Source: [Mycobacterium] stephanolepidis
Lineage (GTDB): Bacteria; Actinomycetota; Actinomycetes; Mycobacteriales; Mycobacteriaceae
DNA: 64,000 nucleotides
NCBI RefSeq assembly: GCF_002356335.1
Contig: NZ_AP018165.1
Coordinates: forward strand, 4,526,001-4,590,000
Direction: 5' to 3'
A model generated the notes under the pieces. The model had not been told where the DNA came from, ran no database searches, and worked only from the letters and a program-made list of their open reading frames with translations. The number at the start of each line of letters is the position of its first letter. Within the stretch, counting starts at the first letter, position 1. A program made the position numbers and the translations under genes. This document shows, one piece after another, positions 28,996 to 38,560 of this stretch.

Positions 28996-29017
28996 TATAT
29001 AGCATTGTGTCTATATA
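28996..29017. promoter_or_regulatory. ArsR-type operator, TATATAG-N8-CTATATA
   Basis: A perfect 7+7 inverted repeat with an eight-base centre lies 23 bp before the ArsR-like gene start. It would cover the promoter, as expected for an autorepressor. Confidence 0.65.
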
Positions 29018-29039
29018 GATAAAATGCAATACTCGAAGC

Positions 29040-29336
29040 ATGGACGTCTTCGAAGCGGTCGCGGAGCCAAGCCGCCGGATTCTACTCGATGCGCTGGCAG
29101 GCGGGGAATGGACCGCCGGAGAACTCGTCGCGACACTGCCCGGCCTGACGCAGCCCACCGTTTCGCGGCATCTTCGCGTGCTGCGCGAGGCCGGCCTGGT
29201 CGAGGCCCGGCCGGATGCACAACGTCGGATCTACGCGCTGCGCGCCGACGGCCTGATCCAGATCGACCAGTGGATCGACCCATACCGGCACTTCTGGGGC
29301 GAACACCTGGACGCGCTGCATCGACACCTGCCCTAG
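29040..29336 (+). CDS. ArsR-family winged-helix regulator
   Basis: The 98-residue protein is a compact ArsR-type DNA-binding protein: ILLDALAGGEWTAGELVATL, then LTQPTVSRHLRVLREAGLVE (about 37-56) and the wing RPDAQRRIYAL. It lacks the metal-binding ELCVCDL motif and cysteines, so it is more like the SdpR/activator-interaction subgroup than a metal sensor. An inverted repeat just upstream suggests autoregulation. Its 3' end faces the HxlR gene with four bases between them. Confidence 0.85.
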   Translation: MDVFEAVAEPSRRILLDALAGGEWTAGELVATLPGLTQPTVSRHLRVLREAGLVEARPDAQRRIYALRADGLIQIDQWIDPYRHFWGEHLDALHRHLP

Positions 29337-29340
29337 CGGT

Positions 29341-29814
29341 CTAACGCCCCGCCCACCTGACCTCGATGCCTTCGGCACTCAGCTGCTGACCCGGCCGAGA
29401 AGTCACCTGCACATCGATTTCCCGCCCGGTTTTCTTGTCGATCAATTCCAGCGGCTTACGCCCATCCTGCAGGTACTCGTCCCCCCACTTGAGCAGGGAC
29501 AGCAGCACCGGCAGCAGGTCCTGGCCCATCCGAGTCAGCACGTACCCGTCCCGCTCCCGCCGGCCGGGTTCGCGGTAGGGAACCTTCTCGATGACGCCCG
29601 CCGCCTCCAACTGCTTGAGTGCACGCGATACCGCCGGCGCGGATACCCCGATGCGCTCCGAAAACTCGTCGAATCGGGTTGAGCCGTAGAAGCATTCGCG
29701 GACGATCAGGAATGCGGTCTTGGTGCCCAACAGATCCAGGGCCTTCCCGATCGAACACGCATCGGTGTTCCAGCGGGAGCGGTCCTGCAGCAGCCGCTCG
29801 AACTCCATGGTCAC
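29341..29814 (-). CDS. HxlR-family transcriptional regulator
   Basis: The 157-residue protein has the HxlR winged helix: CSIGKALDLLGTKTAFLIVR (about 21-40), RFDEFSERIGVSAPAVSRAL (about 48-67) and the wing VPYREPGRRERDGYVLT. It is divergent from the SDR gene at 29898. The intergenic region has two copies of the half-site TAACTAACG, one within a perfect 12+12 palindrome, which should be its binding sites. HxlR proteins often respond to quinones or reactive electrophiles, which would suit the reductase and tautomerase genes across the promoter. Confidence 0.87.
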   Translation of the reverse strand: MTMEFERLLQDRSRWNTDACSIGKALDLLGTKTAFLIVRECFYGSTRFDEFSERIGVSAPAVSRALKQLEAAGVIEKVPYREPGRRERDGYVLTRMGQDLLPVLLSLLKWGDEYLQDGRKPLELIDKKTGREIDVQVTSRPGQQLSAEGIEVRWAGR

Positions 29815-29824
29815 CGGCCCATTG

Positions 29825-29842
29825 TAACTAACGCTTGCGTTA
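29825..29842. promoter_or_regulatory. HxlR operator, site 1
   Basis: TAACGC-TT-GCGTTA at 29829-29842 is a perfect dyad extended on the left to TAACTAACG (29825-29833). It is 11 bp from the HxlR gene start and shares its half-site with site 2. Confidence 0.6.
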
Positions 29843-29862
29843 TTCAGCTAGTCCCGCTAGCG

Positions 29863-29890
29863 TCCTAACTAACGCAATCGTTAGTTAGGA
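29863..29890. promoter_or_regulatory. HxlR operator, site 2
   Basis: TCCTAACTAACG and its exact complement flank CAAT, a perfect 12+12 palindrome ending 7 bp before the SDR start. It includes the SDR ribosome binding site region, so binding could block both transcription and loading. Confidence 0.7.
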
Positions 29891-29897
29891 GATAAGG

Positions 29898-30593
29898 ATG
29901 ATCGAGAACAAGGTCGTACTGGTCACCGGAGGGCGCCGCGGACTGGGCGCCGCCATCGTCGACGAGGTGCTGAACCGCGGAGCTCGCAAGGTGTACAGCA
30001 CCGCCCGCCAACCATTCGAGGACCCACGCGAGCAGGTGATTCCCCAACAGCTCGAGGTGGCCTCCGAGTCATCGGTGCAGGCGCTGGCACGTGAGCTCAC
30101 CGACGTCGAGATCGTGGTCAACAACGCCGGTGTGCTGCATCCCGATTCGCTGCTCACCGGCGATCTCGACCGGGTGGACGCCACGTTCCAGACCAACGTA
30201 TTCGGCCCGCTGCGAGTCATCCGGGCGTTCGCGCCGATCCTCAAGGCCAACGGCGGCGGAGCGATCGTCAACATCCACTCCGTGCTCTCCTGGCTGGGCG
30301 GAGCCGGCGCCTACGGTGCGTCGAAGGCGGCCATCTGGTCGGTGACCAACACCCTGCGCCTGGAGCTGGAACCACAGCACACGCACGTGCTGGGCGTACA
30401 CGCGGGATTCATCGACACCGACATGGTGTCCGCCCTCGACGTTCCGAAGACACCGCCCGGTGTGATCGCGGCACGCATCATCGACGCACTGGAAAAGGGC
30501 GATAACGAGGTGTTGACCGACGAGCTCACCGCCCAGGTCAAGTCCCAGCTATCGGGCCCCGTCGAGAATCTCGCCTACCGTCCCGGCCACTGA
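29898..30593 (+). CDS. Short-chain dehydrogenase/reductase
   Basis: The 231-residue classical SDR has the cofactor loop VTGGRRGLGAAI (about 9-20), VNNAGV (about 75-80), active Ser in HSVLSWLG and YGASK (about 137-141). It reduces a carbonyl or oxidises an alcohol with NAD(P)H. It is the first gene of a unit with the tautomerase gene, which begins 27 bp downstream, and lies opposite the HxlR regulator under the palindromic operator. Confidence 0.87.
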   Translation: MIENKVVLVTGGRRGLGAAIVDEVLNRGARKVYSTARQPFEDPREQVIPQQLEVASESSVQALARELTDVEIVVNNAGVLHPDSLLTGDLDRVDATFQTNVFGPLRVIRAFAPILKANGGGAIVNIHSVLSWLGGAGAYGASKAAIWSVTNTLRLELEPQHTHVLGVHAGFIDTDMVSALDVPKTPPGVIAARIIDALEKGDNEVLTDELTAQVKSQLSGPVENLAYRPGH

Positions 30594-30620
30594 CCTCGCA
30601 TCCATCAGGAGAAGATCGAC

Positions 30621-31549
<929 letters not shown>

Positions 31550-31568
31550 TCACCTCTAGTCTTGCTTC

Positions 31569-32366
31569 ATGACGTCACATGTGACCCTACGCGTCGACGG
31601 CGAGGTAGCCCGCGTCACCTTGTCCCGGCCCGAGAAGCTCAACGGACTCACCCTCGACATGCTCAACGGGCTGACTGCCGCCGCCCGCCATATTGCCTCA
31701 GATACCTCGATCCGGGTGGTGGTGCTGTCCGGTGAGGGGGACGGCTTTTCTACCGGGCTGGATTTCGCAGCCGCCGGGAAGGACCCGGCGCGCGTCGTCG
31801 CGAACTTCATTCCGCTCCCCTGGCTGGGTACCAATGGTTTCCAGGAGGCGTGCTGGGCCTGGCGCCGGTTGCGCGTCCCGGTGATCGCCGTCATCCACGG
31901 CCGTTGCTACGGCGGCGGGCTCCAGCTGGCCCTTGCCGCCGACTTCCGGTTCACCACACCCGACGCCGAGTTCTCGATCCTGGAAGCCAAGTGGGGCCTG
32001 ATCCCCGATATGTCTGGAAGCGTCACGCTGAGTCAATTGATCGGAATCGACACCGCCAAACGGCTGACCATGACCGGTGAGATGTTCGACGGCTTCTACG
32101 CCAAGGAAATCGGGCTGGTGACCCAGGTGAGCGCCGACCCCGAGGCCGACGCCGCCGAACTCATCGACCAGATTCTGTCGCGCTCCCCCGATTCGGTGGC
32201 GGCCACCAAGACCCTGTTCGACAAGGCATGGTCGATGGTGCCGCGCCGCGCGTTTGGCCTGGAGCGGCGCCTGCAACTGCGGCTCATGCGTGGACCTAAC
32301 TTCGCCATCGCACGCAAGGCAGGCATCGACAAGACCGAACCTGAGTTCAAGGCCCGCAGCATCTAG
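31569..32366 (+). CDS. Enoyl-CoA hydratase/isomerase (crotonase) family protein
   Basis: The 265-residue crotonase has the oxyanion-hole segments SGEGDGFSTGLDF (about 55-67) and VIHGRCYGGGLQLALAADFRF (about 110-130), and a DAEFSILEAKWGLIPDMSG active-site segment with Glu and Asp near 137-155. It would hydrate or isomerise enoyl-CoA esters. It lies 28 bp from the divergent flavin reductase start. No second beta-oxidation gene is adjacent, so the specific pathway is open. Confidence 0.85.
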   Translation: MTSHVTLRVDGEVARVTLSRPEKLNGLTLDMLNGLTAAARHIASDTSIRVVVLSGEGDGFSTGLDFAAAGKDPARVVANFIPLPWLGTNGFQEACWAWRRLRVPVIAVIHGRCYGGGLQLALAADFRFTTPDAEFSILEAKWGLIPDMSGSVTLSQLIGIDTAKRLTMTGEMFDGFYAKEIGLVTQVSADPEADAAELIDQILSRSPDSVAATKTLFDKAWSMVPRRAFGLERRLQLRLMRGPNFAIARKAGIDKTEPEFKARSI

Positions 32367-32422
32367 CTTCCTATAGAAGGTTGCCTATGCGGGCCTTGCT
32401 CCTGAGATCTTTGTTTCGCTCG

Positions 32423-32743
32423 CTAGGCCGCAGGTACGCAGTCACGGAGCTCAGGCGCCATGCCGTACGGACCCCACATCTGGCGCTCCGCATCCTGCCG
32501 CGCTTCCGGCTCGTTACTTCCGTGGCCGATCACAGAGCCGGCCCACTGCTTCATACCGAAACCCATACCCGGCATGCTTCCCGGGCCAAACCCAGGTGGG
32601 CCGAAGTTGTTGTTGGCATAGACCTGACACTGAACCGCAACCGGACCCTCCCCCGGCATCGCCGAAGCAACGGGTGCGGCGAACGCCGAAACCAGCACCG
32701 CTACCACACCAACCCCTGCGACTACCGAACAAATCGTCCGCAT
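32423..32743 (-). CDS. Small secreted protein, Pro/Gly/Met-rich
   Basis: The 106-residue product starts at ATG 32743 with GAGGAGG just upstream. A signal peptide (about residues 1-28, ending ASA) precedes a mature region with two cysteines and a flexible NNFGPPGFGPGSMPGMGFGM stretch. DUF-type mycobacterial secreted proteins of this size are common, but no function is recognised. The two Cys (CQVYANNN and RDCVPAA) could form a disulfide. Confidence 0.7.
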   Translation of the reverse strand: MRTICSVVAGVGVVAVLVSAFAAPVASAMPGEGPVAVQCQVYANNNFGPPGFGPGSMPGMGFGMKQWAGSVIGHGSNEPEARQDAERQMWGPYGMAPELRDCVPAA

Positions 32744-32831
32744 AGCTCCTCCTCCTCGATATCTGGCAATAGTTTGCCACAACCCGAGTATTTCGAGAAC
32801 AAAAGGTTCGCGGAGGGGAATCCGAAGATCG

Positions 32832-33794
32832 CTAGTGCAGATGTCCGTGCGCAGCCGCTACATCGGGATGCGCCCGCAGCCGGCTCTTCCAGGCGTTCGC
32901 GCCGTAGGTCGCATGGATTGGATCGTCCGGATCCGACGTCGCACCTCGAGCCCGCTCCCGAAGTTCCGGTGGAAGATTCAGCGTGGGGATACGCGCGTCA
33001 AGCCTGGGATTGAAGAAGTAGGCGATCGAGATCCGGGGCGTGCCCGTCAGCGTCACGCGATGGCGAGTCGCACGCAGATACCCGCCGCTCGCCCGCTCAA
33101 GCAGCTCACCGATGTTCACGATGAACGCGCCCGCACGCCCTGGCGCCTCCACCCAGGTGCCGTCCACCTCGACCTGCAGTCCGCCCGCGTCCGGTTCGGC
33201 CAGCAGCAAGGTGAGCACACCGGAGTCGCGATGCGCACCCACGCCCTGGCCGGTAGTTCCGCTGGCGGGGTACCGGATGACCTTGATCAGGGTCGCAGGT
33301 TCAGCGCCGAAAGCCTCGTCGAACACCCCACCCGCAGATCCGAGAGCAATGGCCCACTCCCGCAGTAGTTTTCGCCCCACTGCAGCCAGGGCCGCATCCC
33401 AGCGCCCGAGGGCCACCCTGAGTTCGGGCACCGCCCGCGGCCATTGGTTGGGCCCCTGCAACCACAGGTAATCGAGATCCCGTCCGTGCGCAGTCGCCCG
33501 ACGTTCCGGCCCGACATCGATCTGCTCGCGCCAATCGGTCAGTCCACCGGTCAGCTCGCCGCCCAGCCGGGTGAACCCACGAAAATGCGGGCTGCGCACC
33601 ATGGCAATGGCGTCCTTGTCCTCCACGGGCAGCGCGAAAAGCCTGCGTGCGGCCGTCAACACCTCGTCGACCAGCTGAGGCGAGACACCATGGCCGGTGA
33701 GATAGAAGAACCCGACCTCATGGGTGACCTCGCGCAGCACCGCGCGCAACCGATCCGGGTCGCCGGAAAGGTCTACGACGGGTAGCTCTGCCAT
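32832..33794 (-). CDS. Isopenicillin-N-synthase-like 2-oxoglutarate/Fe(II) oxygenase
   Basis: The 320-residue protein starts at ATG 33794 (MAELPVVDLSGDPDR), the usual N-terminus of the family. It has an N-terminal DIOX_N region (EVGFFYLTGHGVS) and the Fe(II) facial triad in AHRDSGVLTLLL (H-x-D) and ATRHRV (distal His), with the RISIAYFF Arg-x-Ser contact for 2-oxoglutarate. Members oxidise small molecules or amino acid derivatives. The gene stands alone, with its promoter shared with the kinase gene at 33905. The substrate is unknown. Confidence 0.86.
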   Translation of the reverse strand: MAELPVVDLSGDPDRLRAVLREVTHEVGFFYLTGHGVSPQLVDEVLTAARRLFALPVEDKDAIAMVRSPHFRGFTRLGGELTGGLTDWREQIDVGPERRATAHGRDLDYLWLQGPNQWPRAVPELRVALGRWDAALAAVGRKLLREWAIALGSAGGVFDEAFGAEPATLIKVIRYPASGTTGQGVGAHRDSGVLTLLLAEPDAGGLQVEVDGTWVEAPGRAGAFIVNIGELLERASGGYLRATRHRVTLTGTPRISIAYFFNPRLDARIPTLNLPPELRERARGATSDPDDPIHATYGANAWKSRLRAHPDVAAAHGHLH

Positions 33795-33904
33795 GCCCAC
33801 ATGGTCCCCCGTCCGGCCTAGCAGGGGCCACCGTCTTGACCGCCATGAGGAAATATCACAAGTACGATGACCACACGGCCGGGCGAGAGGGACGCACAGG
33901 GGAA

Positions 33905-35680
33905 ATGACGTCATCGGAGATGCCGCCGTCGGGTCCAGATAGCCAGCGACCTGGAGACCTACCGCCGGGAACGGTCGTATCCGGATACCAGGTGGAGCGC
34001 GTCCTCGGTCGCGGCGGCATGGGCACCGTGTATCTGGCCGCAAATCCGAATCTGCAACGTCCCGAGGCTCTGAAGATCCTCAGCGCCCAGGCCTCCCGCG
34101 ACCCCGCATTCCGGGCACGGTTCATGCGCGAGGCCTCGCTGGCCGCCTCTCTGGATCACCCCAACATCGTCACGGTGCACAACCGCGGCGAAACGCCGGA
34201 GGGCGATCTGTGGATCGCCATGCAATACGTCCAGGGCAGCGATGCGCACTCGGAATCGATGAACGGACGCATGTCGCTGACCCGCGCCGTTCACATCATC
34301 AGCGAGGTGGCCAAGGCGCTCGACTATCTGCATGCCCGCGGTCTGGTACACCGCGACGTGAAGCCGGCCAACATCTTGCTGTCCGAAGGCGATCGGCGAA
34401 TTATGTTGGGAGACTTCGGCGTCACTCGAGCACTCGACGACAACACGGTTACCTCCGCGGGGAACGTGACCGCCACGATCGGATACGCCGCACCGGAGGT
34501 GCTGTCCGGCGCGGCCGTCGACGGCCACGCCGATGTGTACGCCTTGGGCTGCACGCTCTTTCGGATGCTCGCGGGCCAGCCACCGTTTGGCTCCGGAGGC
34601 TCGCTGCCCGCGGTCATCAATGCACACCTCTCGGCTCCGCCACCCCGCATCTCCCAGTTCACCTCTGTGCCCGAGTCGATGGACGCATTGATCGCCAAGG
34701 CGATGGCCAAGAATCCCGCCGATCGGTACCAAAGCGCCGGGGAGTTCGCCCAGGCCGCGCAACAGATTCTGGCCGATCCGCATCAGCACCGGCAGACCGT
34801 GACGCAACCCGTATCCACTGTGTCACCGCAGCCCACACCGACTACGGCGCCTCCTCTCGTACAGACCCTCGCAGCACCGACAGACCCCGCGCGGACATTG
34901 CTCAAGCACCGACGCATTGTGGCGATTGTCGGCGCCGTCGCCTTACTGGCCGCATCGACCGTGGTCGCCGTTGTGATCTGGCCCCGCCATGGCGGCGGGG
35001 GTAAACCCGCTCCCCCGTCTGGCGCGAGCGCGGCGGTGGTGAAGCCGGGCGAATCGCTGGCCGGACAGCCCAACACCATCCTGGACACCTTGCTGCCCGG
35101 TCAGTTCGACTACCCAGACGGATGGGAGAAGAACCCGTCGCCGACATTCAGGTCGGGCGAGTTCAATCCGGCCGTGGCGCCCGGTGCGGCCACCATTATT
35201 GGTGGAACTCCAGTGGGCTGCAACACCATTGATCCGGTATGGGCGTTGCGCGCTCAAGGCCGCGAGACGTCGACGCTGTATCTGCGCGATCGCAAGAAGC
35301 CCGAGAGGGAGATCCTGATCCGGGTTGTCCCGGCATCCGATGCCCTCTCCCCGGACGGCGCCTCCGACACATTGAAGAGGTGCGACGCGGTCGCGTACAC
35401 CATCCCCGGCGCGAGTACCACGTGGCGATGCTCGTTCGAGTTCGATGAGCCGGCACCGGTCCAGAATGGCCAAAAAGAGCTCACCGCAACGGAATCGTGC
35501 TTCATGTTTCCGTCCGGGGCGAACAGCATTCGACAACACGTGTCGTTCAATGTCGTACGCGGCCTGCTGGTGTACATCCTGGCCAGCGGTGCTTCGAACC
35601 GAAACGACGCGGCAGGCTCTCTCAGTGCGACCGCTCTGAACTTCGCGACCGCCATGAAGATCCTGCGCTACGGCCGCTAG
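33905..35680 (+). CDS. Transmembrane serine/threonine protein kinase (Pkn family)
   Basis: The 591-residue protein has an intracellular kinase domain at about 25-285: GRGGMGTVY (P-loop), ALKIL (ATP Lys), HRDVKPANILL (catalytic loop), DFGVTR (Mg site) and IGYAAPE. A Pro/Thr-rich linker follows, then one transmembrane helix (about 333-357) and a ~230-residue extracellular domain with cysteines near 438, 490 and 514. The domain plan is that of PknF/PknH-type mycobacterial sensor kinases. ATG 33905 is chosen over an upstream start at 33836 because GAGAGGGA lies about 10 bases before it. The 3' end overlaps the DinB gene by four bases. Confidence 0.9.
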   Translation: MTSSEMPPSGPDSQRPGDLPPGTVVSGYQVERVLGRGGMGTVYLAANPNLQRPEALKILSAQASRDPAFRARFMREASLAASLDHPNIVTVHNRGETPEGDLWIAMQYVQGSDAHSESMNGRMSLTRAVHIISEVAKALDYLHARGLVHRDVKPANILLSEGDRRIMLGDFGVTRALDDNTVTSAGNVTATIGYAAPEVLSGAAVDGHADVYALGCTLFRMLAGQPPFGSGGSLPAVINAHLSAPPPRISQFTSVPESMDALIAKAMAKNPADRYQSAGEFAQAAQQILADPHQHRQTVTQPVSTVSPQPTPTTAPPLVQTLAAPTDPARTLLKHRRIVAIVGAVALLAASTVVAVVIWPRHGGGGKPAPPSGASAAVVKPGESLAGQPNTILDTLLPGQFDYPDGWEKNPSPTFRSGEFNPAVAPGAATIIGGTPVGCNTIDPVWALRAQGRETSTLYLRDRKKPEREILIRVVPASDALSPDGASDTLKRCDAVAYTIPGASTTWRCSFEFDEPAPVQNGQKELTATESCFMFPSGANSIRQHVSFNVVRGLLVYILASGASNRNDAAGSLSATALNFATAMKILRYGR

Positions 35681-36246
35681 TCCTTGGGAGACCAGGGTGT
35701 GAGCCAATCCGTGGGTTCCCAACCCTCTGCGGCCGCCAGCAGCTCGTACATCGTTGCGCCATCAACGAACTCGCGAATGATGTCGGCGTGGCCGGCGTGC
35801 CGGGCCAGCTCCTCGATGAGGTGCAACGCCACCCACCGCACACTCCAGGCGTCGACGTCCTTGGGAAACCACGGCGCCGACGGGACCGGCACCGGAGTGT
35901 CCAGCCCCTTGTCCTTGATCGCGGCGAGTGTCGCTTCGCACTGCGCGGAGTACGCGGCCAGTACTCCGGCGAGCGTCTCGTCCGTACGTAAGGTGAATTC
36001 GTCCTCGGCTCGGTGACGGTCAGGCCCCGACTCGGGCGCGGCCACAATTTTGTCCGTCCAGCCCGCCTGCATATTGGTGACGTGCTTGATGAGTCCACCA
36101 ACCGACAACGTGCCTGCCGTCGGAGTAAGACGGGCCTGATCGTCGGTCAGCCCGAAGGCCACAATCCGAAAAGCATCTTGCTGCGCAGCGATGTACTCGA
36201 TCAGACCGTCCAACTCGGTGGAAACGGGCGGAGGCATGGCAGGCAT
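35677..36246 (-). CDS. DinB-family protein (DUF664-like)
   Basis: The 189-residue helical-bundle protein has LSVGGLIKHVTNMQAGW (about 46-62) and VRWVALHLIEELARHAGHAD (about 135-154), supplying the three His of the DinB metal site. Related proteins include bacillithiol or mycothiol transferases and mycothiol-dependent isomerases; the specific role here is unknown. The start at 36246 avoids an unlikely N-terminal addition; an ATG nine bases downstream is also possible. It is convergent with the kinase gene and their stop codons overlap. Confidence 0.8.
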   Translation of the reverse strand: MPAMPPPVSTELDGLIEYIAAQQDAFRIVAFGLTDDQARLTPTAGTLSVGGLIKHVTNMQAGWTDKIVAAPESGPDRHRAEDEFTLRTDETLAGVLAAYSAQCEATLAAIKDKGLDTPVPVPSAPWFPKDVDAWSVRWVALHLIEELARHAGHADIIREFVDGATMYELLAAAEGWEPTDWLTPWSPKD

Positions 36247-36417
36247 ACGGGGGTTCCTCTCAAGGGCTGTGAGCTGGCACGCACAAGCCAACACCACTGG
36301 TCTGACATCACTCCCCCGAAACCGTAAAAAATGCCTCCTGACCTGCGATATCGAATTGTGACAACAACCACAAGGCCAGGACTTTTGTCACACGCTACTC
36401 AGCGGTATAGTTCAGTT

Positions 36418-36433
36418 GTTACCGGTGGGTAAC
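36418..36433. promoter_or_regulatory. Palindrome in the fadE5 promoter region
   Basis: GTTACC-GGTG-GGTAAC, a perfect 6+6 dyad, lies about 80 bp before fadE5. It is a good size for a TetR-family site. It differs from the CTTACTC palindrome of the fadA2-fabG4 region, so a different regulator is likely. Confidence 0.5.
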
Positions 36434-36515
36434 TTAATCGGAAGTAAGAACCCAACCGAATATCAGAACAGCCCCACGAGACCACGGTCAGACCCAAGAG
36501 AAAGCAATGACGCAC

Positions 36516-38351
36516 ATGGGCCACTACAAGTCGAACGTCCGCGACCTGGAGTTCAACCTCTTCGAGCTCTTCAACATTCAGCAGGTATTCGGTGGTGAGG
36601 AATTCCCCGAGCTGGACGAAGAGACCGCTCGCACGTTCCTTTCCGAGATGCGCACCCTCGCCGAGGGGCCACTCGCCGATTCGTTCGCCGAGGGCGACCG
36701 CAACCCGCCGGTCTTCGACCCGGAGACCCACTCGGTGGCCATCCCCGAGGCTTTCAAGAAGTCCGTCAAGGCAGTCACCGACGCAGGTTGGGATCGCCTC
36801 GGTCTGATCGAGGAACTCGGCGGCAGCCCGGTTCCGCGCTCGCTGATGTGGGCCATTCAGGAGATGATCCTCGGCGCCAACCCCGCAGTCTGGATGTACA
36901 GCGGCGGTGCCGGTTTCGCGCAGATCTTCTACAACGTCGCCACCGACGAGCAGAAGAAGTGGGCCGAATTCGTCGCCGAGCGCGGCTGGGGCGCCACCAT
37001 GGTGCTCACCGAGCCCGACGCCGGTTCGGACGTGGGCGCCGGACGCACCAAGGCCGTCAAGCAGGAGGACGGTTCCTGGCACATCGACGGTGTGAAGCGC
37101 TTCATCACCTCGGCCGACTCCGATGACATGTTCGAGAACATCATGCATCTGGTGCTGGCTCGCCCCGAAGGCGCCGGCCCCGGCACCAAGGGTCTGTCCC
37201 TGTTCTTCGTGCCCAAGTTCGTCCCCGACTTCGAGACCGGCGAGCCGGGCGAGCGCAACGGCGTCTTCGTCACCAACGTCGAGCACAAGATGGGCCTGAA
37301 GGTTTCGGCCACCTGTGAGCTGAGCCTGGGCCAGCACGGCGTACCCGCCAAGGGCTGGCTGGTCGGCGAGGTGCACAACGGCATCGCGCAGATGTTCGAC
37401 GTCATCGAGCAGGCCCGCATGATGGTGGGCACCAAGGCCATCGCGACCCTGTCGACCGGTTACCTGAACGCCCTCGAGTACGCCAAGACCCGCGTACAGG
37501 GTGCGGACATGACGCAGCTGACCGACAAGACCGCTCCCCGCGTCACCATCACGCACCACCCAGATGTGCGTCGCTCGCTGCTGACCCAGAAGGCTTACGC
37601 CGAGGGCCTGCGCGCGCTGTACCTCTATGCCACCACCTTCCAGGACGCCGTGGCCGCCAAGGCCATCAACGGTGTCGAGGCCGAGGAAGCGGTACGGCTC
37701 AACGATCTGCTGCTGCCGATCATCAAGGGTGTGGGCTCCGAGCGTGCCTACGAGAAGCTCACCGAGAGCCTGCAGACCTTCGGTGGATCCGGCTTCCTGC
37801 AGGACTACCCGATCGAGCAGTACATCCGTGACGCCAAGATCGACTCGCTCTACGAGGGCACCACGGCGATCCAGGCCCAGGACTTCTTCTTCCGCAAGAT
37901 CGTCAAGGACCAGGGCAAGTCGCTGGCCTTCATCTCCGGTCAGATCGAAGAATTCGTCAAGAGCGAGACCGGCAACGGCCGCCTGAAGGCCGAGCGTGCG
38001 CTGCTCGCAACGGCTTTGGAGGACGTGCAGGGCATGGCAGCGACCATGACCGCCAACCTGATGGCCGCCCAGCAGGAGATCACCCAGGTCTACAAGGTCG
38101 GCACGGCCTCCGTGCGCTTCCTGATGAGCGTCGGCGACCTGCTGATCGGCTGGCTGCTGCAGCGTCAGGCCGCCGTGGCCATCGAGGCTCTGGATGCCGG
38201 CGCCACCGGTGCCGAGAAGTCCTTCTACGAGGGCAAGATCGCGGTTGCCTCGTTCTTCGCCAAGAACATGCTGCCGCAGCTGACCTCGACCCGGGCCATC
38301 CTGGAGAACGTCGACAACGACATCATGGAGCTCGACGAAGCCGCCTTCTGA
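36516..38351 (+). CDS. fadE5: Acyl-CoA dehydrogenase FadE5
   Basis: The product from ATG 36516 is 611 residues, the length of M. tuberculosis FadE5 (Rv0244c), and is near-identical in long stretches such as [36 protein letters not shown] and [19 protein letters not shown]. It has the extended C-terminal domain of the large acyl-CoA dehydrogenases, ending MELDEAAF, and oxidises acyl-CoAs of broad chain length. ATG 36507 is an alternative nine bases upstream and is closer to AGAGAAAG. A palindrome at 36418 may control it. The next conserved partners, fadA2 and fabG4, are 13 kb away, displaced by the inserted block. Confidence 0.95.
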   Translation: MGHYKSNVRDLEFNLFELFNIQQVFGGEEFPELDEETARTFLSEMRTLAEGPLADSFAEGDRNPPVFDPETHSVAIPEAFKKSVKAVTDAGWDRLGLIEELGGSPVPRSLMWAIQEMILGANPAVWMYSGGAGFAQIFYNVATDEQKKWAEFVAERGWGATMVLTEPDAGSDVGAGRTKAVKQEDGSWHIDGVKRFITSADSDDMFENIMHLVLARPEGAGPGTKGLSLFFVPKFVPDFETGEPGERNGVFVTNVEHKMGLKVSATCELSLGQHGVPAKGWLVGEVHNGIAQMFDVIEQARMMVGTKAIATLSTGYLNALEYAKTRVQGADMTQLTDKTAPRVTITHHPDVRRSLLTQKAYAEGLRALYLYATTFQDAVAAKAINGVEAEEAVRLNDLLLPIIKGVGSERAYEKLTESLQTFGGSGFLQDYPIEQYIRDAKIDSLYEGTTAIQAQDFFFRKIVKDQGKSLAFISGQIEEFVKSETGNGRLKAERALLATALEDVQGMAATMTANLMAAQQEITQVYKVGTASVRFLMSVGDLLIGWLLQRQAAVAIEALDAGATGAEKSFYEGKIAVASFFAKNMLPQLTSTRAILENVDNDIMELDEAAF

Positions 38352-38362
38352 TCCACTCAGCC

Positions 38363-38396
38363 GAAGCCCCCGTTTCCCCTCGGAGACGGGGGCTTC
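38363..38396 (+). terminator. Terminator hairpin after fadE5
   Basis: GAAGCCCCCGT (38363-38373) pairs with ACGGGGGCTTC (38386-38396) around a 12-base loop, 12 bases after the fadE5 stop. No T-run follows, as is common in mycobacteria. Confidence 0.7.
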
Positions 38397-38560
38397 GTGC
38401 ATGTCGAGATGCCAGGAGCTATGGGTCTGAGCCCTCACTGATTGACCCGTACAGATTCTTTGGCTCATCCATCTGAACCGCGCACAGCTACGAATCGTTA
38501 GTAGAGGTGTGCCTGCAACGGCGCCGAGCGTGCATGGCTACAAGCCAGGATTGGATGTAG

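Noticed and set aside
36399..38468. 689-codon open frame antisense to fadE5
   Set aside because: It mirrors the codon pattern of fadE5, has low-complexity Gly/Leu/His composition and covers a gene with near-identical homologues. It is a GC-rich shadow frame.
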